A DNA stretch of 64,000 nt from Ovis canadensis (taxonomy: Eukaryota > Chordata > Mammalia > Artiodactyla > Bovidae), in contig NC_091256.1 in assembly GCF_042477335.2 (NCBI RefSeq), forward strand, positions 32,208,001-32,272,000, written 5' to 3'. A program made the position numbers and the translations under genes. Below are positions 44,741-59,700 of the stretch, one piece after another (within the stretch, counting starts at the first letter, position 1; every line of letters starts with the position of its first letter). Under the pieces are notes generated by a model. The model was not told the origin of the DNA. It was given only the letters and a program-made list of their open reading frames with translations, and ran no database searches.

Positions 44741-47700
44741 GTAACTTACTTGGGCTGAGCTTTGGCTGCTCAGAGAAAAGGCCGGGTAGAGTTTGCGGGA
44801 AGCAAGAGGTGCGAGAGAATTTCTCTCTGGCAGCCCCAGTTTCATCTCCCCAGGACGGCGAAGGGGCGAGTTTGGCTCGGTGTGAGAAGGTTTGAGAAAG
44901 TGATGTTCAGGGGAAGGAAGGTCGCTGTTGCGTGTTAAAGCTTCCAAGTTCTTTTATTAGACATTTTCATTGTCACTGTAATTAACTAAAATGAATCTGT
45001 TGCTTTTTTTCCTTAATAGCAGCAGCAAAAAAAAAAAAAAAAAGAGGCTTACAGTAGCAAGGGGCGAAAGGAAGGGCGGTATCTAAAATTACAAGAGTGA
45101 GTTGGGTCTCCTAGGGAGCAAGGAGGAAAAGTCCGAGAGAGGCTCATAAGGAACAAGGAGGGAAAAGCGGAGAGAGGAAGACGGCTGGTACACTTGAATT
45201 TTCTTGTGCAGTAGCTGCGTGCGTGTGTTGGGGAATTAGGGATGAGATACGAGTGAGGACACCGTAGGTGGTTAAAGTAGAATAAATAAAAGCGGTTGAT
45301 AAAGATGTCTTCCAGAGACGTTTATACCGAAAGGAAGGGAATGTATTTTGAGGCTTTCAGCTGTGGTGTGTACATGCGGTACTCTTTACTCGTTCTTGGC
45401 ACTGGCTTCTCGGGTTACAAGGGATCGCAGAGGACCCCTGACCTTCTCCTGCTCAGAGATTGGTCCTTAATATATTAAGAGGTGGTTACAAAGGTAGTTC
45501 TCATGATCCTGGTCCAGTTAACAATAAGGATGGAGACAGAGAATTCCATATCCTGTAGAACGCAGTCAAAGCATTGCTTCCTCTGTCTTATACATAAACC
45601 TCATGCTGTATGATTATTTTTATTTTAACGTGTCTTTCTCCTTACGGATGCAAGTCTTTCAAGTGCTGGAACGTCTTCTTTATCTTTATTCTCATGGGGC
45701 CTCCCTTATATATTTCGGTACTAAGTAAGTTTTCTTGCTGAATAAATAAATAAGGAATCATTTCATCAGGGCCTTAGTTTTCTCAGTCTGGGGGTGGAGA
45801 GCACAGTTTTCTCAGACATAGGGAAAGCACGCACGGTGGCATGTAGTCTCCTGAAACACATGGCTAGTTAGGTTGAAATGAATTGTTGGCTGTGGCTCTA
45901 GCTGTTCAGAGGTGTTATTGAGACTAGGAACAGGGTAAAGCCAGATTGTAAAGGGCCCTGTGTGCCATATGAAGAAGATTGGATTCTCTATTAGTAGGCA
46001 ATATGGAGCTCTTGAGACATTTTAAGCAAGAGAATGCCACTTTGTAAGTATCACTGCTAACTGTATGGTGACTGCCAAAGAGTGCCAGAACAGTTAGGCA
46101 AAGTTGCAAAGCTCTGTTAGGGATTGCACTAGAAAAGTACAGTGAAGACAGAGAGGAGGTCCCCACTTGAAATGTTTTTCAGAAGGAAAGCATTCAATTT
46201 TCTAGACAACCAACTTCCAAATAAATTTGTAGCACCATAAATTTTGGGTATATTCCTGTTAGAGGAATTAGGTAGTAATAATAATAGTTTAGGTACTGTA
46301 TCACTTTAATTCTCATAATAATAGGTACTGTATCACTTTAATTCTCATAACAATCCTGTAAGACAGGGTTATTTTTAATATTATCCTCATTTTACTTGTA
46401 AGAAAATGAGATGTAGAGAGTTTATACCTTGCTCCCGCAGTGCATAAGCTGATAGGTTGATAGAGGACACAACCAGTATTGGAGCTTGCTCTGTAGCTTT
46501 TTCTCTGACCTCTAACGGGGGTCGGAAAAACGGTTGATGAACCAGGAGGACAGAAATGATCAAACAAAACAAAACTTTCTGGAAAGTAAAAGAGCAGGGC
46601 CACAGAATCTTAAGCAAGAATTGGTTATGAACACACCATGGTATTGAGACAGGTTTTTGTTCCACTCCCTAAGGTTCCATCACTTTATGGGAAATAGATG
46701 AGGAAACAGTGGAAACAGTGTCAGACTTTGTTTTTTTAGGCTCCAAAATCACTGCAGATGGTGATTGCAGCCATGAAATTAAAAGACGCTTACTCCTTGG
46801 AAGGAAAATTATGACCAACCTAGACAGCATAGTAAAAAGCAGAGACATTACTTTGCCAACAAAGGTCCGTCTAGTCAAGGCTATGGTTTTCCTAGTGGTC
46901 ATGTATGGATGTGAGGGTTGGACTGTGAAGAAAGCTGAGCACCGAAGAATTGATGCTTTTGAACTGTGGTGTTGGAAAAGACTCTTGAGAGTCCCTTGGA
47001 CTGCAAGAAGATCCAACCAGTCCATTCTAAAGGAGATCAACCCTGGGTGTTCTTTGGAAGGACTGATGCTAAAGCTGAGACTCCAGTACTTTGGCCACCT
47101 CATGCGAAGAGTTGACTCATTGGGAAAGACTCTGATGCTGGGAGGGATTGGGGGCAGGAGGAGAAGGGGACAATAGAGGATAAGATGGCTGGATGGCATC
47201 ACCGACTCGATGGACGTGAGTTTGAGTGAACTCTGGGAATTGGTAATGGACAGGGAGGCCTGGCGTGCTGCAGTTCATGGGGTTGCAAAGAGTCAGACAC
47301 GACTGAGCGACTGAACTGAACTGAACTGAAGGTTCGATCACTAAGGGGTGTTTTTGTGGTCAGATTTTATAGCACTCTTTCCGCTGTTGATAACTGTAGT
47401 CTTCCTTCCCTTCCTCTCTTCTCCCATCCTTTCCTTTCTTTTCTCCTAAAATCTGTGTATTATCTCCAGAAATAAATGATCACTCTTTTCTCAGTTGTGT
47501 GAGAGGCATCTATGTTTGTACTGCCTTTCAGAGGGACTTTGGGCTTCTTAGGAGGGAACTTGCCTCAGTTCCCTCATCCATAAGATGGATGTGGTAATAG
47601 TGTCTCCTCAAGATTGTTGTGAAGATTCAGTGGGCTGATGTATGTAAAGCATTTAATTTAATGGTTGGCACATGGCAACCATAAAATAAATACCATACCT

Positions 47701-50700
47701 TTGAGTCACAGTGGTAAAGAATCCACCTGCCAGTGCAGGAGACGTGGGTTCGATCCCTGGGTTGTGAAGATCCCCTGGAGAAGAAAATGACAACCTACTC
47801 CAGTATTCTTACTTGGGAAATCCCATGGACAGAGGAGCCTGGTGAGCTACAGTCCATAGGTTCGCAAAGAGTCAGGCACTATTTAGCGACTAGATAACAG
47901 CCTACTCATAAATATGTGGTGTCATGATCGTGACATCTTTTCTGATCTAACATAACCGCTAGTCCCATCTCTCGGCCACCCAATAAGCCTTCCAGCCTTT
48001 GATAACAGTCATGTTTATAAGCTGGAGCTTTCTCCAGAAAAGAGGTTAGAATTTCCTCAGGTAACCCTACAAGGGAGCTGATGGCCTCTCTGTTTTCCAG
48101 ATGAGGAGACAGAGGCTTGGAGATACTGTGTTCCATTTTAGTAGAAAGCCTCTCAGTGGAAAACTGTTCAATCCATAGATGCCAGATGTTATCTCTTAAT
48201 TCTGTCCTTCTTACTCCGTAATTAGCCATTCAGTCATGTTTTCGTGGTAAAATTAGGCATTAATAGTGGTTCTATTTAGTGATAGTGATTTTGACAATGA
48301 TGGATTGTCTCTGCCTCGTTGTTCTGTGGATAGCATGCACCTGATATTTGCCAGGCTGAATTCATGATTTCATCTTCAAAACAGAATCCAGTGAATAAGG
48401 AGGATGGCCCGTGTCACTGTGCACTGGTGATCTGCATGTGGCCTGACGGCTGTTTACTCCTCCGGGCACACATCTTGCTGCCCCCCTGGCTTGCTGGTGA
48501 CACGGTGTCTGAACTCCTCATCTCTTGAACGCGTTTGCTCTCCTCCCTCCTCGCCATGCTTATGCTGGCCCACTAGCTACTCTTTTTTTTCCCTTCACTT
48601 TCTCTTGACCAGCTTCTCTAGAGTTCTATTTAGTTGTCTCCCTCTGCCTTTTCTTTCAGGATTTAGAATGTGTCTCTTCAATAAAGACAAATAATAAAAG
48701 GCCTTTTATTTAATAAATTCAGTAATGTAGGCCCTTTGGATGGAGATGTTTTCCTTTGGTTTAACTCAGAATTTTCTATTTAATATAAAGAAATGGATTT
48801 TTTTTTCCTCTTGTGAAATCAGATATTTCTGGAAAAGTGATAAAAACAGCTTTCTCTTTTTTTAAAATTTATTTTTGTTTATTAATTTGGCTGCTTTGAG
48901 TATTAATTGCAGCAAGTGGGTTTAGCTGCCCCACAATATGCAGGATCTTAGCTCCCTGCGAGGGATCGAACCTGTGTCCCCTGCATTGGAAAGCAGATTC
49001 TTAACGACTGGACCACCAGGAAAGTCCCCGGAAATAGCTTTTCTAGTTCAGATATTTGTGTACGTGTGACCTTGGCAGAACTATAGTAAGTTATCAAAAA
49101 TTCACAGAGGCTGGATTCTGAGAGACTATAAAGGCAGGCGACTGAAGTGGACTTCAGACACATGAGGAATCAGTGTGCACATTACAGGCTTGTTATTGAA
49201 GTGTACCAGCTCATTTTATCAAGAAATTGAGTCGGAGACTTATCTTTGAATTTTAATTGGTTTATAAAAATAGATAAGGATGTGCCTTATATCAACATTT
49301 GGAAGCAGCTTCCTTCAGTGAAATGCTACTTACACACAAGTATACCCCATGTGTTGTTTGCACTTTTATTTTTTGTCTTCTGGCTTTAGTTTCTTTTGAC
49401 ATGTTGTGTAAGAAAGGTAGAAAATTGTGCTTTCGTGAGTGTAAAACTCTTGGATATTGTTTGTCAGACTTTGCAGAAGTCTCCTAGTTGTTACCTTAAA
49501 GCTTTGGTAAAAGCTGTGTTTCAGAACTTGTCATGAATCCTGATAATGTGACGTAGTACTCGATATCCATTTATTATAAAATTGGAAACTTCTCTTAATG
49601 TGATTTTTACACTCTTTTCTCATGTTCCGGATATCACTGAGGTTACAGATTAGCAGAAGTTATATGTGATATAAACTTGAATGATAGCAAAATGATTCAG
49701 ACTGTAAGTTTTGATAAATTGTAATACTCTTCAGTAGGGTTTGAACTTTGGTCGTAGTAAAATTGCGGATGATCCCAAATCAAAGATATGTGTAAGGTAA
49801 GATGCTCTAGTCAGCATTCAAGTAATACATAAATGCCAAGCATATAAAGGAGAGGATGACATGCCTACGTTAGTTAACCTGGAACTACTCAGAGTTACTC
49901 AATTAATGCCTTGGTGGTGGTTTAGATACCGTGTGTGCGTGGCTCTTACGTTTGTAGTCTAAATAAAAAACACAGCCTTCCTATTCGGTAGATCAGTTCA
50001 GGTGAAAAAATGAAAACAGTGGTGATGATGTCAAGTATTATAAAGAGCAGTAATGGCAACCCGTACCAGTATTCTTGCCTGGGAAGTCCTATGGAATAGG
50101 AGCCCGGTGGGCTACAGTTCACGAGCTTGCAAAGCGTACTTAGTGACTAAACAACAATGATAACCTCTACCTCTGAGTTACTGAGTTACTCAGACCTACA
50201 GAATTTATGCACTGTTGGAGGTTTATATGCAATGGCTACTTGCTTAAGATTGTAATCTTTATTAAAAAAAAAAAAACTCTGTAGTCGGTAAATCAACCCA
50301 TGTGAAAAAAGCCTCGGTCCAGTGCCATCGAGTGATTGACTGCTCCTTCAGAGCACGTGCCCATATGTCTATAAACTAGCAGGGAGGAATGCTAATTTCG
50401 TTTTTTCTGAATTATTCTGGTCACATATTTGAATAACGGCCTTATACTTCTAAAACAAGACTTGATACCAATCCAGTTTAGAAGGTCCTAGGAGCAATCC
50501 CTTCCTTTTTTGATAAACTACAAGGCAGTATTTAAGATGTAATAACCTAGCAGATAAATAAACTTTTCATCCAACTGTAGCTTATAACCTCCTGCATTGT
50601 TTAAGTTACTTAAAATAGCAAAGGAACATGCCTAAGAAATGAAGTATATCATAGCCTACTTCAGTAGTTTAGCAATTTATAGAACAGGCTCAGGAAACAG

Positions 50701-53700
50701 ACTACTTCCAGGCTCTGTCTGGTTTGCCCAGATAGCACATAGTAATCACATCCAACAGTTTGTCCCGTGGTAAAACTATCATTTTATTTTTGGTTATTTT
50801 TATGGAAACCTGAGTAACTTTTTTTTTTTTAACAAGTAAATGCTTTTTAAAAAAATTTTCAAGTATCAATTTTGAATATTCTAAATTAAGTAGTAAAGGG
50901 CAGGAAAGAGCACATGGCGTGATAGAACAGATGTTTTAATACCTGGACTGGGGAGCTCTGTGTGACTTCGGGCAAAATGAGAATGGGATGTGAGCACTGG
51001 CCATTTTGGTTAGCTGTGGCTTAGAGAGAAATTCCTCTTTAATTCAAGCTTTAGTAAGCTGTTGAGTTGGCCAAAAAGTTTGTTCAGGTTTTTGGTAGGA
51101 TAAACCCAAATGAACTTTTTGGCCAACCCAGTATATTGTGGCTACTCTCGGCCTTAGTTCAGTTACCTTAGTCTGAGTTGAATCTTGGATTCAGAGCTTT
51201 GTATAGTGCCTTAGAAATCAACACCCTGTCATCCCACCTTGTTCACTTTGTGACTCTGTAGATTTTTAAAACTTTTCTAAGCTTCAGAAGCATTCTCCTT
51301 GTAAGTAGAATAATAATAGCGTCTCAGAGAGTGTTGTGAGGATTAAGTGATAATGCATAAAAAGCACTTTAAATAGTACCTAGCCCTAAACACTTGCTGG
51401 CTAGTTAATATTCATCATTGTTTTAGAGTGCTTGGGAAGCTGTAGGACAGAGATAATCGACCGCTTCTGAAACAGAATCAAAGGTGTCTTGCTCACCGTG
51501 AACCCCTGGCGTATGGGTTACAGGAGAGCCAAGACTGGGTGGAATTACAGTGGAAGGAAGATTTATTCCCCCTTCCCCTGTCTTTTGTCAGTCCTTTTTA
51601 GAACTTTTGGGATGCCTCCCTGCTCTGGCTCCCAGGTTCTTAGTCTCCTTGTCTGTCGTCTTATTATTGTCATCTATTTACTGCCTGCTGTGTGCCAGAG
51701 CTGTGCTGAGTGCTTTTCCTGTTTTAATCTCATTTAATCATCATAACAACCTAGTGAGGTAGGTACTGTTTTTGTTCCCAGCTTCCCAGAAGCTGAGACA
51801 CAGAGCGGTTAAGTAACTTGCCCAAGATTATGCTAGTAGGAAGTAATGGAAATGGGGCATAGCTCCACGTCTGCTTATTTTATGTTCTGAGTGCTTAACC
51901 CCTGTGCTGTAACAGGTCATCTAAAGCTTCCCATTCAGCACCTCATATGTCCTGTAGATTCCAGCCACCAAAGTTGTTTGTTCTTTGTTCCTGTCTGCTC
52001 TGCAGCCATATTATGTATGTCTTGAAGGGTATGGGGGTGGACCAGGGCGGGGAGGGGTGTAATTGACATGTAAACATTTCTTATGGGCTAGGCACTCTTT
52101 TAAGAAAACAGTTAATTATCATAAAACCCAATGAAGTAGGTACTGTTTTATTGCCATTTTTACAGACGAGGAAACTAAGGTTGAAAAGGTAAAAACCTTC
52201 AGAAAAGTCACGTAGGTTTGTGTCTGGAGTTAAGATTGAATCAGGCAGCCTGAGTTCTATGTCTTTACTCTTTAATCACTACTAACTGATCTCAAATTTT
52301 TATAAGTTCTGTTTGATTTAAAGTAAACTCTAAAGGTGTGAAATAGATGGGGAAACAGTGGAAACAGTGTCAGACTTTATTTTGGGGGGCTCCAAAATCA
52401 CTGCAGATGGTGATTGCAGCCATGAAATTAAAAGATGCTTACTCCTTGGAAGGAAAGTTAGGACCAACCTAGATAGCATATTGAAAAGCAGAGACATTAC
52501 TTTGCCAGCAAAGGTCCGTCAAGTCAAGGCTGTGGTTTTTCCAGTAGTCATGTATAGATGTGAGAGTTGGACTGTAAGAAAGCTGAGTGCCGTAGAATTG
52601 ATGCTTTTGAACTGTGGTGTTGGAGAAGACTCTTGAGAGTCCCTTGGACTGCAAGGAGATCCAACCAGTCCATCCTAAAGGAGATCAGTCCTGGCTGTTC
52701 ATTGAAAGGACTGATGCTAAAGCTGAAACTCCAATACTTTGGCCACCTCATGTGAAGAGTTGACTCATTGGAAAAGACCCTGATGCTGGGAGGTATTTGG
52801 GGGCAGGAGAAGGGGACGACAGAGGATGAGATGGCTGGATGGCATCACTGACTCGATGGACATGAGTTTGAGTGAACTCCGGGAGTTGGTGATGGACAGG
52901 GAGGCCTGGCACGCTGCGATTCATGGGGTCTCAGATAGTTGGACACGACTGAGCGACTGAACTGAACTGAAGATCAAGGTTAAGCAGTGTCCTTAGTGCT
53001 CCCAGATGATACTTGTATTTTAAAAGACAAACCTTCTTAATCCAGTAGAGAAACTTTCTTAAAAGGAGGGATCTGAGGTAAGTGGGAGGTGAAAATAGCA
53101 GTAGCAGTTTGGCCGCTTACTGGAAGTACACACCTATAGTGCAGAACCTGGGGCTTGATGTATGTTTTTTTCTTGGATGATAAATCAGACCGGCTTATTT
53201 ATATAAACTAACCAGCTTTTCACACCCAGTTCTTACTGTTCAGTCTCCACAGCTCCAGTTTCAGCCTATGTGAACTTCTTTATATTTTATAGATATCTGG
53301 TGGCTCAGACGGTAAAGCATCTGTCTACAATGCGCGAGGCCTGGGTTCGATCCCTGGGTTGGGAAGAGCCCCTGGAGAAGGAAATGGCAATCCACTCCAG
53401 TACCCTTGCCTGGAAAATCCCATGGACAGAGGAGCCTGGTAGGCTACAGTCCATGGGGTCGCAAAGAGTCGGACACGATTGAGCCACTTCACTTCACTTC
53501 CCTTCTTCAACATCCCCATGCATTTTGCGCATGCTGGTTTCTTCTGCCTGGACTGTTGTAGTGATGATTACAGTAGTAATTTTAATTTTAATTCAGGGCA
53601 TTGACTCAAATCTAGAACGTTTCGGTTCTCGATTCAGTGATCTTGCCCGTGCCTCTTTCGGTTGGCCTCATTGTAGAATCTTACTTCTTTGGCTTTTTCC

Positions 53701-56700
53701 TTCTCTTGTCATTCAGGCTCGCTCTTTACCTTTAAGAAATAACTTGAAATCATCTTTGTAAAAGAAACCCCTAAACCTTTTTCTTCGTTGTTTTTCTATT
53801 AGAAGAACGCTTACAAATTTTAAACCAAAATTTTCTATTGGTGTTAACTGATTTATGTATCCTACTAAATATTTTACTTCTTCAAGGGGAAAATCTAGAT
53901 TTTTCATTTTCTCCTTCCTTCGTCTTCATTCATATTGAAGGACTGTGAGTTTTTAAAAAAACTTTATCCCAGTCCCAGAGGGTAAGGAAAATAACTCACT
54001 TTTCTGCCAGCAGCTCACGTATCTGGGATGAGGGACAGATGGCAAGTTTGAAAGGCTGGTGGAAGTTTGGGGAAAGTGCAGCAAGAGATGGAGAGAGGCC
54101 TCTGCCTACCTGGTTACCTCAGAAGTCTAACTTTGCCCTCCCCAATGTGGTGGCCACTAGTCATGCTGAAGGAATTAAAACTTCATCAAGTTAAAAAAAA
54201 ATTCAGTGACTTCATTGTACTAGCCACATGGGAAGGACCCACTAGGCTCTTGTGGTTGGTGGGCAGCTCTGATAAGAGAACATTTCCATAAACGCAGAAA
54301 GTTCTGTTGGAACCATTAGTTATTACTTCCAGTAAGCATTCTTTGTCGCTCTTCCTTAATTTCCAGGTTTTTAAAATAGAATGCAAAATTAGAGTTAATG
54401 TTTAAAATAACACAGAGAACTTCAAAGGAGTTTTTTGCTTATCTGGGGCCCTTAGATCCCTGGGTTACACCCACTTCTGTTGGATATCAGTTTGTGGTAA
54501 ATTCAAAAAAATCTCTTCTTCATTGGCCACAGTAAAATTTTAAGGGCCAGTTCTATTTTCTGACTTGTGTAGTGATTCGCTTTGGTATTCCAGAAGAAAA
54601 CTTTGTTTTGTAATATGCTAGCTGACCTCATAACATTGACGTATTTAAATTTATTTCTAGAAAATGCCATCATTCCCATTGGTCATGAATGCATGACTGA
54701 AAACTTCTGAGTTAGGGCCTCTTAAAAATATAATAAAAAGCCATGACTGCAGCAAATTCTTCTGGAATTATTTTTTTTTAATTGGAGTAAGTGCAGGTTG
54801 TATGAAATGGTGTTATAAAACTTTCTGAATTTATTGTGTCCGTAGCATGCATGTTGTTGTAGTCAAGCTGGCTAAGAAACACACCAAAGAAAAATAGCCC
54901 AGGTTTAGAAATGGAGAACTGCAGTGGCTTATACAACCAGAAAGTCTTGGGCTGCCTGTGTAGGTGACTGTGTGAAATTCACTGCAGTTTGTGTGTGACT
55001 TCATTAGGACACAACACTAGGTGTCAGTGTTGCCGTTTTGACATTTTTTACCAGGAACTAGTAAAGACCTCTGCTTCTGATCACTCAGAGGTTCTTCATT
55101 GACACAAACCACTGTGCCTCTTTACATTTAGATGACTGTGTACCTAGAAGAAGTACTTTTCAAAGAATTGTTTATTTTGTTGTTAGTACCTCTCCAGTGC
55201 TGCTGGCTCTGAGGAATAAACATAGTCTGTATTAACATACATGTTTTTCACTTAACTACATTCTCCAGACTCTGTTTCTCAATGTACTTTCCAGGGGACG
55301 CTGGTCCTAGGAGATGCTTCTGGGCTCTGGAATCTGGTATATAGTAGACACACAGATTTTTATTGAATGGTAGTGCTTTCAGCTTTTGTTTGGCAAAATT
55401 TGTATACTTACTCTTATATTGCAGGCAGTGAGCGTTTTTATATCACCTAAATCTGCATGTCACATCCTTGTCACGTTCTCAGATTTAAATTTGCCAGGCA
55501 TACAGGATACAGTGGAGGCTTCAAATTATGTGTCAAATTAAGTTCTCTTTCAAAATTTTTTTTTTATTAAATACGCAATACATTAGGACAGTAGAATTAT
55601 TAATGATTCCTGCTTCTTTATCATTTCCTTTAATTTTTTGATACCATTAACATAGTTTATGTAAGATCATGCCTTTTTAAAGTATTATTTTGCTCTGTTT
55701 AATTTTATGTATTGTTCTGTTACCTTTTGAAGATACTTCATTCTTACTCCTATGCTTGAGACTCGTTTTATATATGTAGTTTATGAAATCAGTTTATGAT
55801 TTGTTTTATATATTTTCATTTGCCATTTTCTAATATGCTGCAAATATTTGTTTTTGAAATGTATTAAATACTTAGTTTTCCTCCCTTTTGTTTCATGAGT
55901 TCTCAGCAATCAAAGAAGCAAAGATATTAGGCAAATGTAATACCAAAAAGCAAGTGTAGTGATGACTAGCTAAGTCAAGTCTTTTCAGCAGTTCTGTCTT
56001 AATTCATGACTTCAAGTCAAGAGGTTAGGGAGGATCACTCAGAGTGGAAGAGCTGACTGTACGGTCAGTTCCATTCTCTTTGATCGTAGCCATGAGCTAA
56101 TATAAAACTACTTTTGAAGTACTTCCTAATTTAGTTCCACAGGTTTTTGAAGAGCAAAGCAGAAGCTCTTCAGAAGGCTTGGGATCATATAGTTGCACAC
56201 AGATTTCACTGGCACTTGTGTTCTTGTTGCTAAACTACAGTGAGATTCAGAATTTGAGACAGACTGCAAAACTTAAAGTACCCAGGGGTTCCCAGCAAGT
56301 TGGTTTTCAAGCGAGGCCACCAACTGGATCGTGTTCTGGCCACTCCTCTGATCTCAGCCGTTTGAATCTTACAGATTACATAGTTTCATGTGTATGCTTC
56401 TTTAGGTGGTTCTGAGTGGTTCTGCATGGTACAACTCCACAGTGTACAAATTTGGATCCTTCACTCAAAACTTTCGGCCATCCAGCAGTGCAGTCAAATT
56501 TTGGGCACATATCACTTCATTAGATTATTTTTTCAAAAATGTTGCAACCCATTAATAAACCCAGTTTATTAATGTTATAGGCAGATTCTATAAAAGGAAA
56601 CAAGTGTTTAGATTTTTCCGTACCAGGATTCAGGATTTTAAACATCTGGGCCAAAGCCCTCAGAGAACTTACTGTGACTTCTATGTGCTGTGGAATACTA

Positions 56701-59700
56701 TTCCATTTTCTTGACAGGTTAAAGTGTTTTGTTGTTACTTGTTTTTAAAATAATATTTGTTAGTCTCTTCAAGTAGTGTAATAACACAATTAAAAGCCTG
56801 TGGGTTTGAGCACACCCTGCAGCAGCCCCATGGCAGCATCTGTCACCGTTGACCACAGGATGCCCTGAGGCTGATGGATTGACTTCCACTCCCTGGGTCC
56901 TGGGTGCTGATGCTGTGGCGCCCTCCCCTGTCCACATGGCCGGGCCAGGTCTTTGCGGGTGGGTGACGGTAGGATGGAGGGTCCTGCCATTCTCCACTAT
57001 CACGGCAGCTGTGGGACTTAGGGAAATAAGAATGGAGACAGATGGAGAGCCATTAGCCTTAGGAAGGCCCCTGGGGGGTCTCACCACGGCCTTGCCAAAC
57101 TCTGCCTCCAGTATTAAAGTTTAGTTTGTTTCTCCTGTTAGGTTCTCTAGGAAGCTGTGCCTTGGAAAAAGATCACTTTTCCTCTGGTGATGAAGCAGGA
57201 GAAGCTGACAGCGAAGGTGAAGCTGAACCCCGCGAGGATGACAATGCCAGTGCTGCAGAGGCCAGTGTGGGGACTAATGCGGGCTGGGCAGATGCCATGG
57301 CCAGAGTCCTGAACAAGAAGATTCCTGAAAGCAAGCCCAGCATCCTGGCCAGAAACAAAGAGCTGGAAAAGGAAAAGGAAAAGTTGAAACAAGAGAGACT
57401 AGAGAAAAGAAAACAGGTGTGTCCTACCAGTTGTTATGTACATTGGGTGTCAAGGCTAGTTCTCATTGCTACCAGATTGCTCCTTTCAGTGTTTGTCCAG
57501 TTAGCATTCCAGTTCCTAACTTGTGTTTTATCTGTGAGTGGATAACCAAGGTTGCGTTCAGAAACCTAGTCTGAATCGTTCTCTTGAGCATGTTTTTTAT
57601 TCGTCTAAACAAAATAATAAAAATGTGAACTCCAAGGAAATGTGTCCTTTTAAAAGTCAAGTACTTATACCTGTGCCAGTGACTCCTGGGTTTGAATATC
57701 TTATTCAACTTACCTGTTCAGATGCTGACTTTATTAATAAAGTTAACTCTGAACTAATAGAATCATGTTAGTTACTTTTAGCTTAAAATCTATTTTATGA
57801 TATAAATCTGTGATGATGTCATTGACAGGGTTGGTTGCAGTTCTGAAAACAAACTATTTTACTGATGGATAGAGTTCATTATATCTTTTGTTAAACCACT
57901 GATGGAAGAAGCTAGACTGGTGCTGTCTGCTAATGAAAGGCCAGAAGTTGGACTTTTAAGTTTGCTGTTGTGTATTACAAAGATAAACAGAAATAAATGA
58001 ACAGTAGGACAATAATATGTCTAAACTATTTGAATACTATGTCTAAACTATTTGGCTGCTGAAATAGATACTATTTTTTAATGAAAGAAAAATAACTTTC
58101 TACAGTCATACTGACAATATAAGAGTACTCATTTCAAAGACATACTTTATACGTAAAAAGGAGAGAAAACTTAAGTTTCAGGTGGCATTTGTTTGCTTTT
58201 AAGTTCACCATCCGCTTATCTTGTTTCAAGATGAATGTTTTCTTTGTTCCTAATACTGGGTGCCCTCTGTTGGAGGCTGTATAAAGATGGAACTTTTCAA
58301 GTACTGCCCTTTGAAACAGAACATACTCTATTACTAATTCAATATTCTCATTGTACTTTATTTAAGATCAGCTTTGTCTCTGAGTCTTACTGATAGCTTT
58401 TCAACTTAAAATTTGAACCTTGGTTTTTCTTTTTTTTAATCTGGCAAAAGCTAGAGGAGGCTTTAAAAATATCAGAATCCTTAATTACCCCTAGTCCCAG
58501 TGTTCCAGTAAGAGAACAGCATTGTAAAGCCAACAGAAAGAAATTCCTAACTCTGCTCTAGACCAAAGCTTTGAGTGCTGGAGCTGATGCTGTCCACATA
58601 ATGCATGAAAGCACGTGTGTTGATACCAGCAACACGACACAGCAGCCACAGATGCTCGAGTATATTATTTCTGGGTAGAGTCTGTGTAAATTGTGTTTGT
58701 TTCTTAATGTTAAGTATTATTGGTTTCCAGAATATTGGCTACCTATTTCTAATTATAGGTAAAGAAATACATTTCAGAGTTAAAAAATACCTAGGGATCA
58801 TGCATGCCTATTATCCCCTCGGTACAAAAGATAATTAAGGATTGACTGTTTTAAACTTAAAAGTAAGATTTTTTATTTCTGGTGTAATCTGACAATGAAT
58901 TTCATTATAGTTAAAATATCCGATTTGGGGAAGAATCTGTTCTTTAAAAAGGCTTCAGAGTATAGCAAGAGCAAAGATTTGATTTTACCGTGAACAGATG
59001 TTTTCGTTAATACAAAGTGAGAGATCAGATGAATGAAGAAAAGGAAAAGATAAAAGGAGACTTTTCCCACTGGTTCTTCCTGATTTTGATGTTTATTACC
59101 AGCTTCTTGATAATTAGTTCATCATATTCAGTTTATTTGATGTTTGGTGATACATTGACCTGAGCAGGGGACCTGGAGAAGCAAGTGTGCCAAATCAAGG
59201 ACCTGAGATCAGGAAACCCCCTGAGAACAGTTTTGAGTGAGATGATGTTGTCTGTGGGATATTCTTATTTCCTAATCTGTTTCTGTATCTGCATTATCTT
59301 AGAGAGTTAGCTTGCTCTAGTTTGTGACTGATAAGCCATGTATGGCAAGGACAGCGGTCAGATGTGCCATAAGAGGAAAGAGGAACAGTCATTGTTTAAA
59401 TAGGCTCTATCTATTATAGCGCTAGTAATAATTCTGGCCACTGGGGAAGTCAGGTTCTAAAAATAAAGAGAAGCGGTGCTTAAACTCCTGGTTACGGAAG
59501 AGGGTGGTTTGGCGTCTTGCTAATGCTGCCCTGTGAGGCTTCTGGCAATGGCAGGCTGGGCACGGGGCTCCCTCACCCCCAGCCTGGCCCTCCTGGCCCC
59601 GCACACTGGCGGTGCTCCAGGCCCCTGCTGTCGGAGAGCCTGCCGGCTGCTCACTTGGTGCCTCTCACATGACATGCTGAGTGCTAACCGCAGGCTCCCG

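Larger units (their letters stand above)
44741..57150 (+). other. RRP15: RRP15 intron 1 (about 12.4 kb)
   Basis: Bounded by GTAACT and ctctAG. Its left half holds repeats listed separately: MIRs, BovB tails at 46.7 and 52.3 kb, Bov-tA SINEs, a CHR SINE and a mariner hairpin. About 45.9-46.1 kb resembles an old mammalian interspersed repeat I could not name. From about 53.5 kb to the acceptor I see no clear repeat and no further exon. Confidence 0.9.

Noticed and set aside
56719-57124. Open frames on both strands just before RRP15 exon 2 as an extra exon
   Set aside because: They arise from a GC-rich patch, do not match RRP15, and the exon 1 to exon 2 phase already joins correctly.
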